Origin: Kingella oralis
GTDB taxonomy: Bacteria > Pseudomonadota > Gammaproteobacteria > Burkholderiales > Neisseriaceae
Assembly (NCBI RefSeq): GCF_014054985.1
Contig: NZ_CP059569.1
Coordinates: 62,001 to 126,000, forward strand
Length of the DNA stretch: 64,000 nucleotides
Direction: 5' to 3'
Of this stretch, positions 8,432 to 17,218 are shown in pieces; position 1 is the first letter of the stretch; every line of letters begins with the position of its first letter. The notes beneath the pieces are model-generated. The model saw nothing but the letters and a program-made list of their open reading frames with translations, was not told the origin of the DNA and did not search any database. A program made the position numbers and the translations under genes.

Positions 8432-8698
8432 TTAAAACTTCACAATACTGGTAACAAAAGTAATCAGTCCCAAGAAAATACCGGGCGCGTTGGCGAGGAC
8501 AACCGGCCAGTCGCGCTGTTTTTTCAACAGACCATAGGCAACCCACAGGGTGCAGTTGACTGCAGCAACGAGCGGTTGCAGCCAGTCGCCGGGTTGTCCG
8601 TTCAGGTTGTTTCTGATTTGCGGAATATATGAAACATACATCCCTACCGCAGTGAGCGCGGCAACAACGGAGAGGATTTTCATCTGTTTTTCGGTCAT
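8432..8698 (-). CDS. SemiSWEET sugar transporter, copy 2
   Basis: Identical in predicted protein to copy 1: 88 residues, three helices, PQ motif in helix 1. It lies in the second 639-bp unit with its own upstream region, DUS hairpin at its 3' side and a terminator on its 5' side, so each copy is a complete stand-alone transcription cassette if the promoter lies within the unit. Confidence 0.88.
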   Translation of the reverse strand: MTEKQMKILSVVAALTAVGMYVSYIPQIRNNLNGQPGDWLQPLVAAVNCTLWVAYGLLKKQRDWPVVLANAPGIFLGLITFVTSIVKF

Positions 8699-8932
8699 GC
8701 TTTTCTTTCTAATGGTTGGTAAAGGGTAAAACGTTTTTGTTTTCAGACAATGTTTTCAGGCTGCCTGAAAAGAAGTTGGGATATTCCGGCTAAAAAAGCA
8801 CGATTCGCAGAATTTACGAAACATGCTTCCAATTGGTTGATTGCAGATGCCTAACTTGTCGGAAAGCAAGGCATTTTAAGCAAATTAGGGTAGGAATTCA
8901 AGTTTCAGGCAGCCTGAAAACAGCTAACAAAA

Positions 8933-8964
8933 AAACGGCATCTGCATTAAAACAGATGCCGTTT
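8933..8964 (-). terminator. terminator copy in unit 2
   Basis: Same 12-bp stem and minus-strand T-run as in the other units; separates SemiSWEET copies 2 and 3. Confidence 0.75.
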
Positions 8965-9070
8965 GTTTAGCGATTAACCGGTTAACGGCATCACTTATCG
9001 TTAATTGACCTGCCTAATACAGAGGCAGCCTGAAAACGGAATATTCTGTTTTCAGGCTGCCTCTGTATTT

Positions 9071-9337
9071 TTAAAACTTCACAATACTGGTAACAAAAGT
9101 AATCAGTCCCAAGAAAATACCGGGCGCGTTGGCGAGGACAACCGGCCAGTCGCGCTGTTTTTTCAACAGACCATAGGCAACCCACAGGGTGCAGTTGACT
9201 GCAGCAACGAGCGGTTGCAGCCAGTCGCCGGGTTGTCCGTTCAGGTTGTTTCTGATTTGCGGAATATATGAAACATACATCCCTACCGCAGTGAGCGCGG
9301 CAACAACGGAGAGGATTTTCATCTGTTTTTCGGTCAT
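9071..9337 (-). CDS. SemiSWEET sugar transporter, copy 3
   Basis: Same 88-residue sequence as copies 1 and 2. Third unit of the array. No base difference from units 1 and 2 was seen by eye, which points to recent duplication or homogenisation. Confidence 0.88.
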   Translation of the reverse strand: MTEKQMKILSVVAALTAVGMYVSYIPQIRNNLNGQPGDWLQPLVAAVNCTLWVAYGLLKKQRDWPVVLANAPGIFLGLITFVTSIVKF

Positions 9338-9571
9338 GCTTTTCTTTCTAATGGTTGGTAAAGGGTAAAACGTTTTTGTTTTCAGACAATGTTTTCAGGC
9401 TGCCTGAAAAGAAGTTGGGATATTCCGGCTAAAAAAGCACGATTCGCAGAATTTACGAAACATGCTTCCAATTGGTTGATTGCAGATGCCTAACTTGTCG
9501 GAAAGCAAGGCATTTTAAGCAAATTAGGGTAGGAATTCAAGTTTCAGGCAGCCTGAAAACAGCTAACAAAA

Positions 9572-9603
9572 AAACGGCATCTGCATTAAAACAGATGCCG
9601 TTT
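9572..9603 (-). terminator. terminator copy in unit 3
   Basis: Same stem-loop and minus-strand T-run; separates SemiSWEET copies 3 and 4. Confidence 0.75.
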
Positions 9604-9709
9604 GTTTAGCGATTAACCGGTTAACGGCATCACTTATCGTTAATTGACCTGCCTAATACAGAGGCAGCCTGAAAACGGAATATTCTGTTTTCAGGCTGCC
9701 TCTGTATTT

Positions 9710-9976
9710 TTAAAACTTCACAATACTGGTAACAAAAGTAATCAGTCCCAAGAAAATACCGGGCGCGTTGGCGAGGACAACCGGCCAGTCGCGCTGTTTT
9801 TTCAACAGACCATAGGCAACCCACAGGGTGCAGTTGACTGCAGCAACGAGCGGTTGCAGCCAGTCGCCGGGTTGTCCGTTCAGGTTGTTTCTGATTTGCG
9901 GAATATATGAAACATACATCCCTACCGCAGTAAGCGTGGCAACAACGGAGAGGATTTTCATCTGTTTTTCGGTCAT
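9710..9976 (-). CDS. SemiSWEET sugar transporter, copy 4 (variant)
   Basis: An 88-residue SemiSWEET that differs from copies 1-3 by one residue near the N terminus (VVATLTAV instead of VVAALTAV). Its upstream DNA also carries about ten further base changes. It sits next to pilC, so it occupies the right-hand end of the array. Function as for copy 1. Confidence 0.88.
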   Translation of the reverse strand: MTEKQMKILSVVATLTAVGMYVSYIPQIRNNLNGQPGDWLQPLVAAVNCTLWVAYGLLKKQRDWPVVLANAPGIFLGLITFVTSIVKF

Positions 9977-10204
9977 GCTTTTCTTTCTAATGGTTGGTAA
10001 AGGGTAAAACGTTTTTGTTTTCAGACGGTGTTTTCAGGCTGCCTGAAAAGAAATTGGGATATTCTGGCTAAAAAAGCACGAATCGCAGAATTTACGAAAC
10101 GTGCTTCCAGTTGGTTGATGGCAGATGCCTAACTTGTAGGAAAGCAAGGCATTTTAAGCAAATTAGGGTAGGAATTCAAGTTTCAGGCAGCCTGAAAACA
10201 GCTA

Positions 10205-10245
10205 GCAAAAAAACGGCATCTGCATTAAAACAGATGCCGTTTGTT
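10205..10245 (-). terminator. Rho-independent terminator of pilC
   Basis: Stem AAACGGCATCTG at 10211-10222 pairs with CAGATGCCGTTT at 10231-10242; on the minus strand it is followed by a run of T residues. It starts about 20 bases after the pilC stop codon and is the parental copy of the terminators in the other units. Confidence 0.85.
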
Positions 10246-10260
10246 TAGCGATTAACCGGA

Positions 10261-13200
10261 TTAGAAGATTTCACGCCATGAAAGGCGGCGGAGAATCGGG
10301 TTGTCAGACAACGGATTTTGGTTAATGGAAATGACACCATTTGTACCAGTCGCCGCCGTCATATTAGAGAGTTGCCCGTTAATAGATATTTCTGTGTTTC
10401 CGCTATTAGGAGCAATATTGTTGTTGTAGGTTAACATGCCAACTAGTGTATCTTTGTTGTCATATTTTCCATCTCCATTTGTATCTATCAATGGTTGTTT
10501 AAATAAACCACCATTTCGTAGGTCTACGTTAATGAATGATGTAGCACCCGTTAAAGAGCAGGCATTATCGTCATGAGTGCGCATAACAGACTGGAATCGC
10601 GCAACTTTATTACGATATATGTTTGCATCTGCGGTAACAACTTGCCCTTTAGGTAAGGTAATAAACCATCCTTTATGGGAGTCAGTTATTTCGTTTTCTG
10701 AAATTGTCCATGCAGAGGCATTTGCTGCGGTAATAGCATTAACACCCTCAGTTATTTTTGCACCAATAGTTTGATTTAATAATTCTCCTTCTGTTATGGT
10801 TGTTTTACCATCATCAAAGAAACCATATGCATAGTTTTGCTGATTTCTATCCAAAGCATCTGCCGTCAAATATTGACCAGTACCAGCAATAACATAAGTT
10901 TTGCCATAAGCAATAGTTGCTGCTGGTGCGGTTGTAAATGGAGCAGAGCCACCAGTAAAGAGTTTGCTTGGTGTCCATTGACCAGTTGTGTGGTCATAAT
11001 TAACTCGCCATAGGTTGCCATCATAGTCGCCCGCATACAGTTTTTCTGGGATACCATCTCCATTTGAATCAAACACGAACACAGGACCAACGCCTCTAGT
11101 GCCTAGTTTGATTTTTGTGTAGTTAGTATTTTCAGTCCATGCTTGTCCCTTGGATTTATCTAGATTCAAAATAAATATAGAACCAGTATCAGAAACATTT
11201 TCATATCCACTACTTACGATGGCGATTGCTTTCCCATCTTTATCTTTCGCAATAGAAGGTGAGCCAACAGTTAACCCAAAATCAGCATCATCAGCATTTG
11301 AAAATTCCCAAAGCAAATTTTCATCAGTTGGATTAGTTAAATCAGTAGCATCTAACGCATAGATAGAAGCCCCACCCTTACCAGCTGTGCTTACAACAAC
11401 GGTATGAGCCTTGCCATCTGCTGCTAAGCAAACATCTTTAACGGTAGGTGTACCATCATTTAAATATTGATGAATATAGCTAGGTTGGGCGTATTTAGGG
11501 AGTGATGGAATTGCTGTTGAAACCACATATGCCATTTTCTCTCTACCGTCATTGCCCAATAAGTGCATCATGCCATCATTGGAATTGACAATATAATTCC
11601 AAGAACGAGAACGCACGGCAGCAGGGTTTGCAAATGTACAGCCAGCAGGAGGTTCAATTGAGTTTTTTACTAACGCAACAGTTGGGCTAACTAATGTGCC
11701 TAAGATGCTTGTACGATAACGCGCAGAACCTGTTACTGTTTCTGTTCCTTCTTTGCTATTGTCGCCAAGTGTATAGTTAATAACATCGTCATCCGTTAGG
11801 CTACCAGCACCCGTTACTGTTTCAGCAAATAGCCCTTTGTTGTTAGTGCTAAATTTAACAAAGCCATTTGCTTTATTACGAGTGTAAACGTTACGATTTA
11901 CATAATTTGCATTATGGAATGTTTCGGTCATTAACGATCCAGCGACCCATTCTTTAACACCCGATGCGGTTAATTTATTATTTTTGAAACTATAACGTTC
12001 CGAAACCACATCCCCTGTTAGTTTATCAAAATCATAGGTAGTTGATAAAATTACGGTTGATTGGCCAGGTGATAAATCAATAACTTGTCCTGGTACATTC
12101 GTAAAGGTTGGTGCGGCTTGGGATGGGTTATTAAATTTACCCGCCGACAATAATGCTTTTTTCAAGGCATTAATCAAGTTATCGGGGTTGTTACCCAATG
12201 CAAAGTTATCTGGTATGCCTTTAGGAAAATCAGGATCTGAAGTTCTGCCTACAGGATCTTGAGTCCAAGAAGTTCTATCTAAATTGGGGTTTAAGAGAGT
12301 AACAGGTGTCTCTACGCTACCACCTGTTCGGTAACCGCCATATTTAGCTGCCATATAATATGTATTACCCTTGCGATCCTCTGATTCTTTGGATACACCA
12401 TTTTCCAAAACGTCAATAATAAAGTTATTTTGGAATTGATTGCCTGGGATGTCAGTACGCGTATCTGTTGTATGCGCCCAATACGCTAAGGCTGCCATAC
12501 CAGCTGGAGAATATCCAAAATTGGTAATTGGACCTGAACCACGGTTATACATCCATGTGCTGCTCCCCCATCCTTCCATATCTAGCACTTGTTTCAGAAT
12601 TGCACCTGTTTCTAGGGTTGGTACATCAGTAACTTGAGGCGAAACATTGGCAACAACATTACTTCCTTCTGGATTCAGCTTGGGCAAATTGGTATCCGCG
12701 TGAGTATTTGTATCGCCAATATAGATAATTGTATTGGGACGACACATGGGTTCTTTGCTGGTTGCAGTGAAATCGCTTTTTAATGGATCTTCCCAGTCAT
12801 AAATAGCAGGAAAGCCATCTAGCTCATCAGTAGTTAGAGTCCTATTTAATTTATAGACAGAAGAGTTTATACCTTGCGAACCTGTTCTCAAATAACGCAT
12901 GGCTGTGTAATATAATTCAGCGGCCGGATCATAAGTTTTATAACCAGATTTATCGCCAAATTTATTTAAATAGTTAATTGCGCCACTATTACCTTCCAAT
13001 GCGCGCTCTGGATTAGGAAATAATTTACCCGTATTTGTATCCCATTCTGGGTTAGGCACGGAAGCGGAACCCGATGTTGGTTGGGTTAAATATTTCATTC
13101 TGCTGCGTAATACGCCACCATCTACACCAGTTGTTCCTGGGATATTAAGATAACCTAAAGTGGCAACACGAGTTCCCGTTCTTGCATACTGTTGTAATAG

Positions 13201-14319
13201 ACCTTCAGGTTTTTTGACGCGACCATAATCAACACAAACATCCTTATCTACACCAGTAGCAGAATCGCATACCTGCACAACAACAGGCATTTGGTTGAGT
13301 ATTGGGCTCGATACGGCACGATATGAATTTGCCTTAGCTCTTAAATTATTAACCAATTTTCTTAAATCAGCATTGTTTGGATTGGGTGTAATGGCATTAA
13401 CATCTAACCAAGCGAATTCAGTTACTCCCCTAACTTTAATCGCACGGGCAGGTACAGTAGTAAATCCTATATTAAAAAAGTATAGATTTCCATCTGCAAA
13501 TGTAGCAGCATTGTCTACTAAATCATTGGATAATCTTCTAGGTGAATTTTTAGTAACAATGAGTTTAAATCCTGCTGCTCTTGGAGCGCCTGCAACATTC
13601 ACTTTTGAAATAGAATCTTGCATAACTAAATCAATAATAGCGGCGGGAAATAGTTGTTTTAAGAAAGCAACATCAGGATTGCCCCATGGTTGCTCTATAC
13701 CTCGGATAATCAAACGGTTAGCAGTATTGGAGTTTTGTCCAATTGGGAATACATTAGCTCGGCGCAAAAATGTTGCTGTGTCAGTATCTCCAAGAGAATA
13801 TGCTGCACTATCATTGTTTGTGCCAAAGGCGCGATTGCCACCTGTCATTGTATTGCGGAAAATATCTAGAGCAGACATAGTAAGCCAGTTCATAATATTT
13901 CCACTAAATTCTGTTCCAGAGGAGCAGGTGCCATTAGCAGCGGCTGATGAAGTGGCTTTAAAATACCCGCCATTGCCAGAGGCATTTGCTATATATGTAT
14001 AGCATTTTGAGTTATCAAAATAGCCATGATATTTGCGAGAAAAGTGTCCTTTGTTTTTATACAAAATTGGATAATCTTTATGGAGCGTCCCACTAAATTC
14101 GTTTGCAGAATATGCAGCACCCGCAGTTGGGAACTCTACAGATAGCGCTAGCGTAATATTAGGAGAGTATTTTGCCGCAACACCAGCCAACGGAGCTTGG
14201 CTTGGCGTGATTTTAGGAGCAGCAAAAGCCACAGCGGGTATAAGCATAATAGAAGATGCAATTAAATTCAACTTAAAACCACATCTCTTATTTATATTTT
14301 TTACATTTTTAATAGACAT
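10261..14319 (-). CDS. pilC: PilC/PilY1-family type IV pilus adhesin and biogenesis protein
   Basis: A 1352-residue exported protein that sits at the type IV pilus tip and cell surface, promotes pilus extension and binds host cells. There is a signal peptide ending near AVAFAAP, then the family's opening PNITLALSVEFPTAGAAY. The C-terminal third is the PilY1-type beta-propeller with EF-hand-like calcium loops, DSNGDGIPE (about residue 1079) and DTNGDGKYDNKD (about 1277). It ends RRLSWREIF, as Neisseria and Kingella PilC proteins do. Unlike the phase-variable neisserial genes, I see no poly-G tract in the signal-peptide region. GGAT before ATG 14319 is the likely ribosome site. Base composition is more AT-rich than the neighbours. 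Confidence 0.93.
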   Translation of the reverse strand: MSIKNVKNINKRCGFKLNLIASSIMLIPAVAFAAPKITPSQAPLAGVAAKYSPNITLALSVEFPTAGAAYSANEFSGTLHKDYPILYKNKGHFSRKYHGYFDNSKCYTYIANASGNGGYFKATSSAAANGTCSSGTEFSGNIMNWLTMSALDIFRNTMTGGNRAFGTNNDSAAYSLGDTDTATFLRRANVFPIGQNSNTANRLIIRGIEQPWGNPDVAFLKQLFPAAIIDLVMQDSISKVNVAGAPRAAGFKLIVTKNSPRRLSNDLVDNAATFADGNLYFFNIGFTTVPARAIKVRGVTEFAWLDVNAITPNPNNADLRKLVNNLRAKANSYRAVSSPILNQMPVVVQVCDSATGVDKDVCVDYGRVKKPEGLLQQYARTGTRVATLGYLNIPGTTGVDGGVLRSRMKYLTQPTSGSASVPNPEWDTNTGKLFPNPERALEGNSGAINYLNKFGDKSGYKTYDPAAELYYTAMRYLRTGSQGINSSVYKLNRTLTTDELDGFPAIYDWEDPLKSDFTATSKEPMCRPNTIIYIGDTNTHADTNLPKLNPEGSNVVANVSPQVTDVPTLETGAILKQVLDMEGWGSSTWMYNRGSGPITNFGYSPAGMAALAYWAHTTDTRTDIPGNQFQNNFIIDVLENGVSKESEDRKGNTYYMAAKYGGYRTGGSVETPVTLLNPNLDRTSWTQDPVGRTSDPDFPKGIPDNFALGNNPDNLINALKKALLSAGKFNNPSQAAPTFTNVPGQVIDLSPGQSTVILSTTYDFDKLTGDVVSERYSFKNNKLTASGVKEWVAGSLMTETFHNANYVNRNVYTRNKANGFVKFSTNNKGLFAETVTGAGSLTDDDVINYTLGDNSKEGTETVTGSARYRTSILGTLVSPTVALVKNSIEPPAGCTFANPAAVRSRSWNYIVNSNDGMMHLLGNDGREKMAYVVSTAIPSLPKYAQPSYIHQYLNDGTPTVKDVCLAADGKAHTVVVSTAGKGGASIYALDATDLTNPTDENLLWEFSNADDADFGLTVGSPSIAKDKDGKAIAIVSSGYENVSDTGSIFILNLDKSKGQAWTENTNYTKIKLGTRGVGPVFVFDSNGDGIPEKLYAGDYDGNLWRVNYDHTTGQWTPSKLFTGGSAPFTTAPAATIAYGKTYVIAGTGQYLTADALDRNQQNYAYGFFDDGKTTITEGELLNQTIGAKITEGVNAITAANASAWTISENEITDSHKGWFITLPKGQVVTADANIYRNKVARFQSVMRTHDDNACSLTGATSFINVDLRNGGLFKQPLIDTNGDGKYDNKDTLVGMLTYNNNIAPNSGNTEISINGQLSNMTAATGTNGVISINQNPLSDNPILRRLSWREIF

Positions 14320-14410
14320 AATACTGTATCCTATTATATTTATGGTTGTAAAAACGAAAGGTTATTTAAAATAAGCAATTTTTGTGCAAATAACGTATTG
14401 TAGTTTTTAG

Positions 14411-14494
14411 GCAAAAAAATAGCACGTTCGGCGGGGAACGTGCTGGGAAATTTTCTTTGGAGATATGCTAAATTGCGTTTAACTGTGCAAGATG
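14411..14494 (-). ncRNA. candidate small RNA upstream of pilC
   Basis: On the minus strand a promoter-like TTGCCA-17-TAGAAT (14523-14528 and 14500-14505) would start a transcript near 14493. About 55 bases on, a 9-bp hairpin AGCACGTTC/GAACGTGCT (14444-14421) is followed by ATTTTTTT, a good Rho-independent terminator. The predicted 80-90 nt RNA has an unpaired stretch with ATCTCC that could pair with ribosome binding sites. No protein frame fits. The alternative is that this is the pilC leader with an attenuator, since pilC starts 92 bases further on the same strand. Confidence 0.5.
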
Positions 14495-14499
14495 GGGGT

Positions 14500-14528
14500 A
14501 TTCTAACGAACAATTTTTATTTTGGCAA
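14500..14528 (-). promoter_or_regulatory. sigma-70-type promoter for the candidate sRNA
   Basis: -35 TTGCCA (plus-strand 14523-14528) and -10 TAGAAT (plus-strand 14500-14505) are spaced by exactly 17 bases. The same -35 hexamer and spacing recur before tRNA-Ser and tRNA-Pro in this window. Confidence 0.55.
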
Positions 14529-14695
14529 GAAAAAGCGACAAAATTTGTCATATTTTTTGTTTGGGTAGCCTGAAATTTGGTTGCCAGTTTTGTTTTATTG
14601 TGATTTTTTATTTTAAATCATTGTGTTATTTATTTTCAGGCTGCTGGGTTAGGTTTTGTTAAAATGTGCGCTTTTTTGATGATTGCGGGAATTTT

Positions 14696-15676
14696 ATGTT
14701 TCGTTGTTTCTTTTTGAATCGGAAATGGCAGGGCTGGGCTTGGGTTGGGGCGGTGGTGATTTTGGCTTCGATTTGGTTCAAGGTGGAATTGGATGTGAAG
14801 ATTAATGAGTGGTTTGGGGTGTTTTATGATGGGATTCAGGATATTTTGAAGTCGCCTAATTCGGTTACGTTTCCGCAGTTTTTGGCTAAGTTGTTGGTGT
14901 TTGCGAAAATTGCGGGGGTGTCGATTGCGCTGACGGTTTTGTTGGATTTTTTTAGCAAGCATTACATTTTTCGTTGGCGTTCGGCGATGACGGAATATTA
15001 TGAGGCAAATTGGCATTGGGTGCGGCAGGTGGAGGGGGCTTCGCAGCGGATTCAGGAGGATACGATGCGTTTTGCGCGAACGATGGAGGCTTTGGGGGAG
15101 AGTTTTATTCGGGCGGTTTTGACTTTGGTGGCGTTTTTGCCGCTGTTGTGGGCGTTGAGCGAGCGGGTTACGGTGTTGCCGTGGGTGGGGCATGTGCCGC
15201 ATTCGTTGGTGTTTGTGGCTTTGGTGTTTTCTATTGTGGGGACGGTGGTTTTGGCGGTGGTGGGGGTGAAGCTGCCAGGGTTGGAGTACAACAATCAGCG
15301 GGTGGAGGCGGCGTATCGTAAGGAGTTGGTGTTGGGGGAGGATGATGCGACTCGGGCGCAGCCTGAAAATTTGCGGGTTTTGTTTGGGGCGGTGCGGCGC
15401 AATAATTTTGTGTTGTATGCGCATTATTTGTATTTTGATTTGGTGCGCTGGTCTTATTTGCAGTTTGCGGTGGTGGTGCCTTATATGGCTTTGGGCCCGA
15501 GTTTGATTGCGGGGGCGTTGTCGCTGGGGGTGTTGCAGCAGGTGGTGCGGGCGTTTGGGAAGGTGCAGGATGCGTTTCAGTTTTTGGTGCAGTCGTGGAC
15601 GACGATTGTGGAGTTGATGTCTATTTATAAGCGGTTGCGGGAGTTTGAGCGGCAGATTGTGCTGCGGCGGGAATAG
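14696..15676 (+). CDS. sbmA: SbmA/BacA-family peptide transporter
   Basis: Inner-membrane importer of the SbmA/BacA family, known for proton-driven uptake of peptides such as microcins, proline-rich peptides and bleomycin. Strong family segments are SKHYIFRWRSAMTEYY, QRIQEDTMRFA, GVKLPGLE, NQRVEAAYRKEL and SWTTIVELMSIYKRLR. I take ATG 14696 (326 residues); a GTG at 14666 is possible. The protein lacks roughly 70 N-terminal residues, including the first membrane span, compared with the E. coli protein (406). The gene is unusually rich in T and G at third positions (TTG, GTG, GGG). It is transcribed away from pilC. Confidence 0.9.
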   Translation: MFRCFFLNRKWQGWAWVGAVVILASIWFKVELDVKINEWFGVFYDGIQDILKSPNSVTFPQFLAKLLVFAKIAGVSIALTVLLDFFSKHYIFRWRSAMTEYYEANWHWVRQVEGASQRIQEDTMRFARTMEALGESFIRAVLTLVAFLPLLWALSERVTVLPWVGHVPHSLVFVALVFSIVGTVVLAVVGVKLPGLEYNNQRVEAAYRKELVLGEDDATRAQPENLRVLFGAVRRNNFVLYAHYLYFDLVRWSYLQFAVVVPYMALGPSLIAGALSLGVLQQVVRAFGKVQDAFQFLVQSWTTIVELMSIYKRLREFERQIVLRRE

Positions 15677-15762
15677 GTTTGGGCTACGCTGAAACTTGTT
15701 GCACTCGTTTTCAGGCTGCCTTATTGGGTGGGGTAATAGGCAGCCTGAAAAGGGGGGTGATG

Positions 15763-15793
15763 ATAAAAGCACGCTTGGGGGCGTGCTTTTTTG
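15763..15793. terminator. bidirectional terminator between sbmA and lipoprotein gene
   Basis: Stem AAAAGCACGC (15765-15774) pairs with GCGTGCTTTT (15781-15790) around TTGGGG. It has A-runs on one side and T-runs on the other, so it serves both convergent genes. Confidence 0.85.
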
Positions 15794-15794
15794 G

Positions 15795-16181
15795 TTACCA
15801 CATCATTCTTTGGGGGTTGTCGTTATACCAGTAGTCACGGTATGGGCGGCGGTTGTCGTCGCGCCAGTCGCGTTGGTCGCGATAGTTGCGGCGGTCGTAG
15901 TCGTTGCGGTAGCGGCGGTAGTCGTCGTAATTGCGGATGCGTTCTATGCGGGCGTTGCGCGATGGGCGGTAGTCGCGAGGGAGGCGATTGTAGTCGCGGT
16001 CGTAGTAGTGGTTGTCGCTGGTGTTGAAGAAGAGTAGGCTGGCTACGCCGATGGTGGCGGCTGTGGCGACGGCGTTGGTGAGTGGGTCGTCGGAGATGGT
16101 GCAGCCTGAAAGTGCGCCTGCGAGGATGCTGGTGGCGAGGATTGCGCTGATGTTGCGTTGCCATTTATTGTGTTGTGCCAT
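15795..16181 (-). CDS. small lipoprotein with Arg/Tyr/Asp-rich tail
   Basis: A 128-residue predicted lipoprotein of unknown function. The signal peptide ends in the lipobox LSGC near residue 27. A short hydrophobic glycine/alanine stretch follows (about 40-52), then a very polar tail rich in Asp, Tyr and Arg (repeated YRRYR, DRRNYR, DNRRPYR) that is probably disordered. AAGGAAAC precedes the ATG. The N-terminal half resembles small glycine-zipper-type lipoproteins, but I cannot assign a family. It stands alone between convergent sbmA and divergent TSUP. Confidence 0.75.
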   Translation of the reverse strand: MAQHNKWQRNISAILATSILAGALSGCTISDDPLTNAVATAATIGVASLLFFNTSDNHYYDRDYNRLPRDYRPSRNARIERIRNYDDYRRYRNDYDRRNYRDQRDWRDDNRRPYRDYWYNDNPQRMMW

Positions 16182-16419
16182 GGTGTTTCCTTGGTGGCGG
16201 TTGAAATGGGCGGCATTTTGGCAAGCGGTGGGGTGGGTGTATAGCGGGTTTGTGCAAAGTTGGGTGGGGGAATGTTAGGCAGCCTGAAAATGTGTTAAGG
16301 TGGTTTGGGGGTAAGCGGTTTTCAGGCTGCCTTTGCGCGGTGTGGTGTTTACCTCTATATATAATGTGCGGCGTTTTGGCTACGCCGAAACTCGTTTTCA
16401 GGCTGCCTTGGGAGGACTG

Positions 16420-17190
16420 ATGGATAGTGTTTTGTTGGGTTTGATAGTGGCGGGGTTTGCGGCGGGGCTGATGGATGCGGCGGTGGGCGGGGGCGGGTTG
16501 TTGCAGATTCCCGCGCTGTTTGGTTTGCTGCCGGGCAACACGCCTGTGCCGTCGGTGTTGGGGGTAAACAAGTTTGCTTCGTTTACGGGAACGGCGATGG
16601 CTGCGGGGCAGTTTGTGCGGCGCGTGCGCGTGCCGTGGCGGATGCTGCTGCCTGCGGCGGTGTTGGCGTTTGCGGCGTCGTTTTTTGGGGCGAAATTGTC
16701 GGCGCTTGTGCCGGTGCGGTATATGAAGCCTGCGATGTTGGCGGTGATGCTGGCGATGTTGGTTTACACGTTTTGCAAGAAAGATTTGGGGCAGATGGTG
16801 CGCGATGCGGCTTTAACGCGGCGCGAGTATGCCGTCGGCTTGGCAACGGGCGCGGCGATTGGTTTGTATGACGGCATATTGGGGCCGGGCACGGGCAGCT
16901 TGCTGGCGTTTGTGTTTGTGCGCTTTTTTGCGTATGACTTTTTAACGGCGACGGCTTCGGCGAAAGTGATTAATTTGACCACGAATTTGGCGGCGTTAGC
17001 CTTTTTTGTGCCCAACGGGCATATTGTGTGGGCTTGGGCGTTGCCGTTGGCGGCGGCGAATTTTTGCGGTGGGTTTGTCGGCTCTTGGCTGGCGATGCGC
17101 GGGGGAGCGAAGTTTTTGCGCGTGGGGTTTATGCTTGCGCTGGCGGTGCTGATGGGGAAATTCGGCTGGGATATTTGGCTAAACGGATAG
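16420..17190 (+). CDS. TSUP (TauE/SafE) family permease
   Basis: A 256-residue inner-membrane protein with 7-8 hydrophobic segments, of the family that exports sulfite, sulfoacetate and related organic anions. The paired glycine-rich motifs MDAAVGGGGLLQIPAL (residues 18-33) and IGLYDGILGPGTGS mark the two TSUP repeats. GGAGG at 16411-16415 supports ATG 16420. Two further TSUP genes occur in this window (51572, 57322). Substrate not determined. The following gene starts 28 bases later on the same strand and is probably co-transcribed. Confidence 0.88.
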   Translation: MDSVLLGLIVAGFAAGLMDAAVGGGGLLQIPALFGLLPGNTPVPSVLGVNKFASFTGTAMAAGQFVRRVRVPWRMLLPAAVLAFAASFFGAKLSALVPVRYMKPAMLAVMLAMLVYTFCKKDLGQMVRDAALTRREYAVGLATGAAIGLYDGILGPGTGSLLAFVFVRFFAYDFLTATASAKVINLTTNLAALAFFVPNGHIVWAWALPLAAANFCGGFVGSWLAMRGGAKFLRVGFMLALAVLMGKFGWDIWLNG

Positions 17191-17218
17191 GCAGCCTGAA
17201 AAGCGTAGTGGAGTGGCG

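Larger units (their letters stand above)
7704..10259. repeat. tandem array of four 639-bp units
   Basis: Units are 7704-8342, 8343-8981, 8982-9620 and 9621-10259. Each contains the last bases of arcC, a DUS hairpin, one complete SemiSWEET gene on the minus strand, a second self-complementary DUS, and the terminator of pilC. Units 1-3 appear identical by eye; unit 4 differs at about 12 positions, all to the right of 9930. The junction sequence suggests the duplicated segment ran from the arcC stop to just before the pilC stop. Confidence 0.95.

Noticed and set aside
7704..10259. CRISPR-like array because of regular repeats
   Set aside because: Units are 639 bp, contain a full gene and have no spacer-repeat structure; no cas genes are near.
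10261..14319. Phase-variable homopolymer tract in pilC
   Set aside because: I looked for a poly-G or poly-C run near the signal peptide as in Neisseria and found none.
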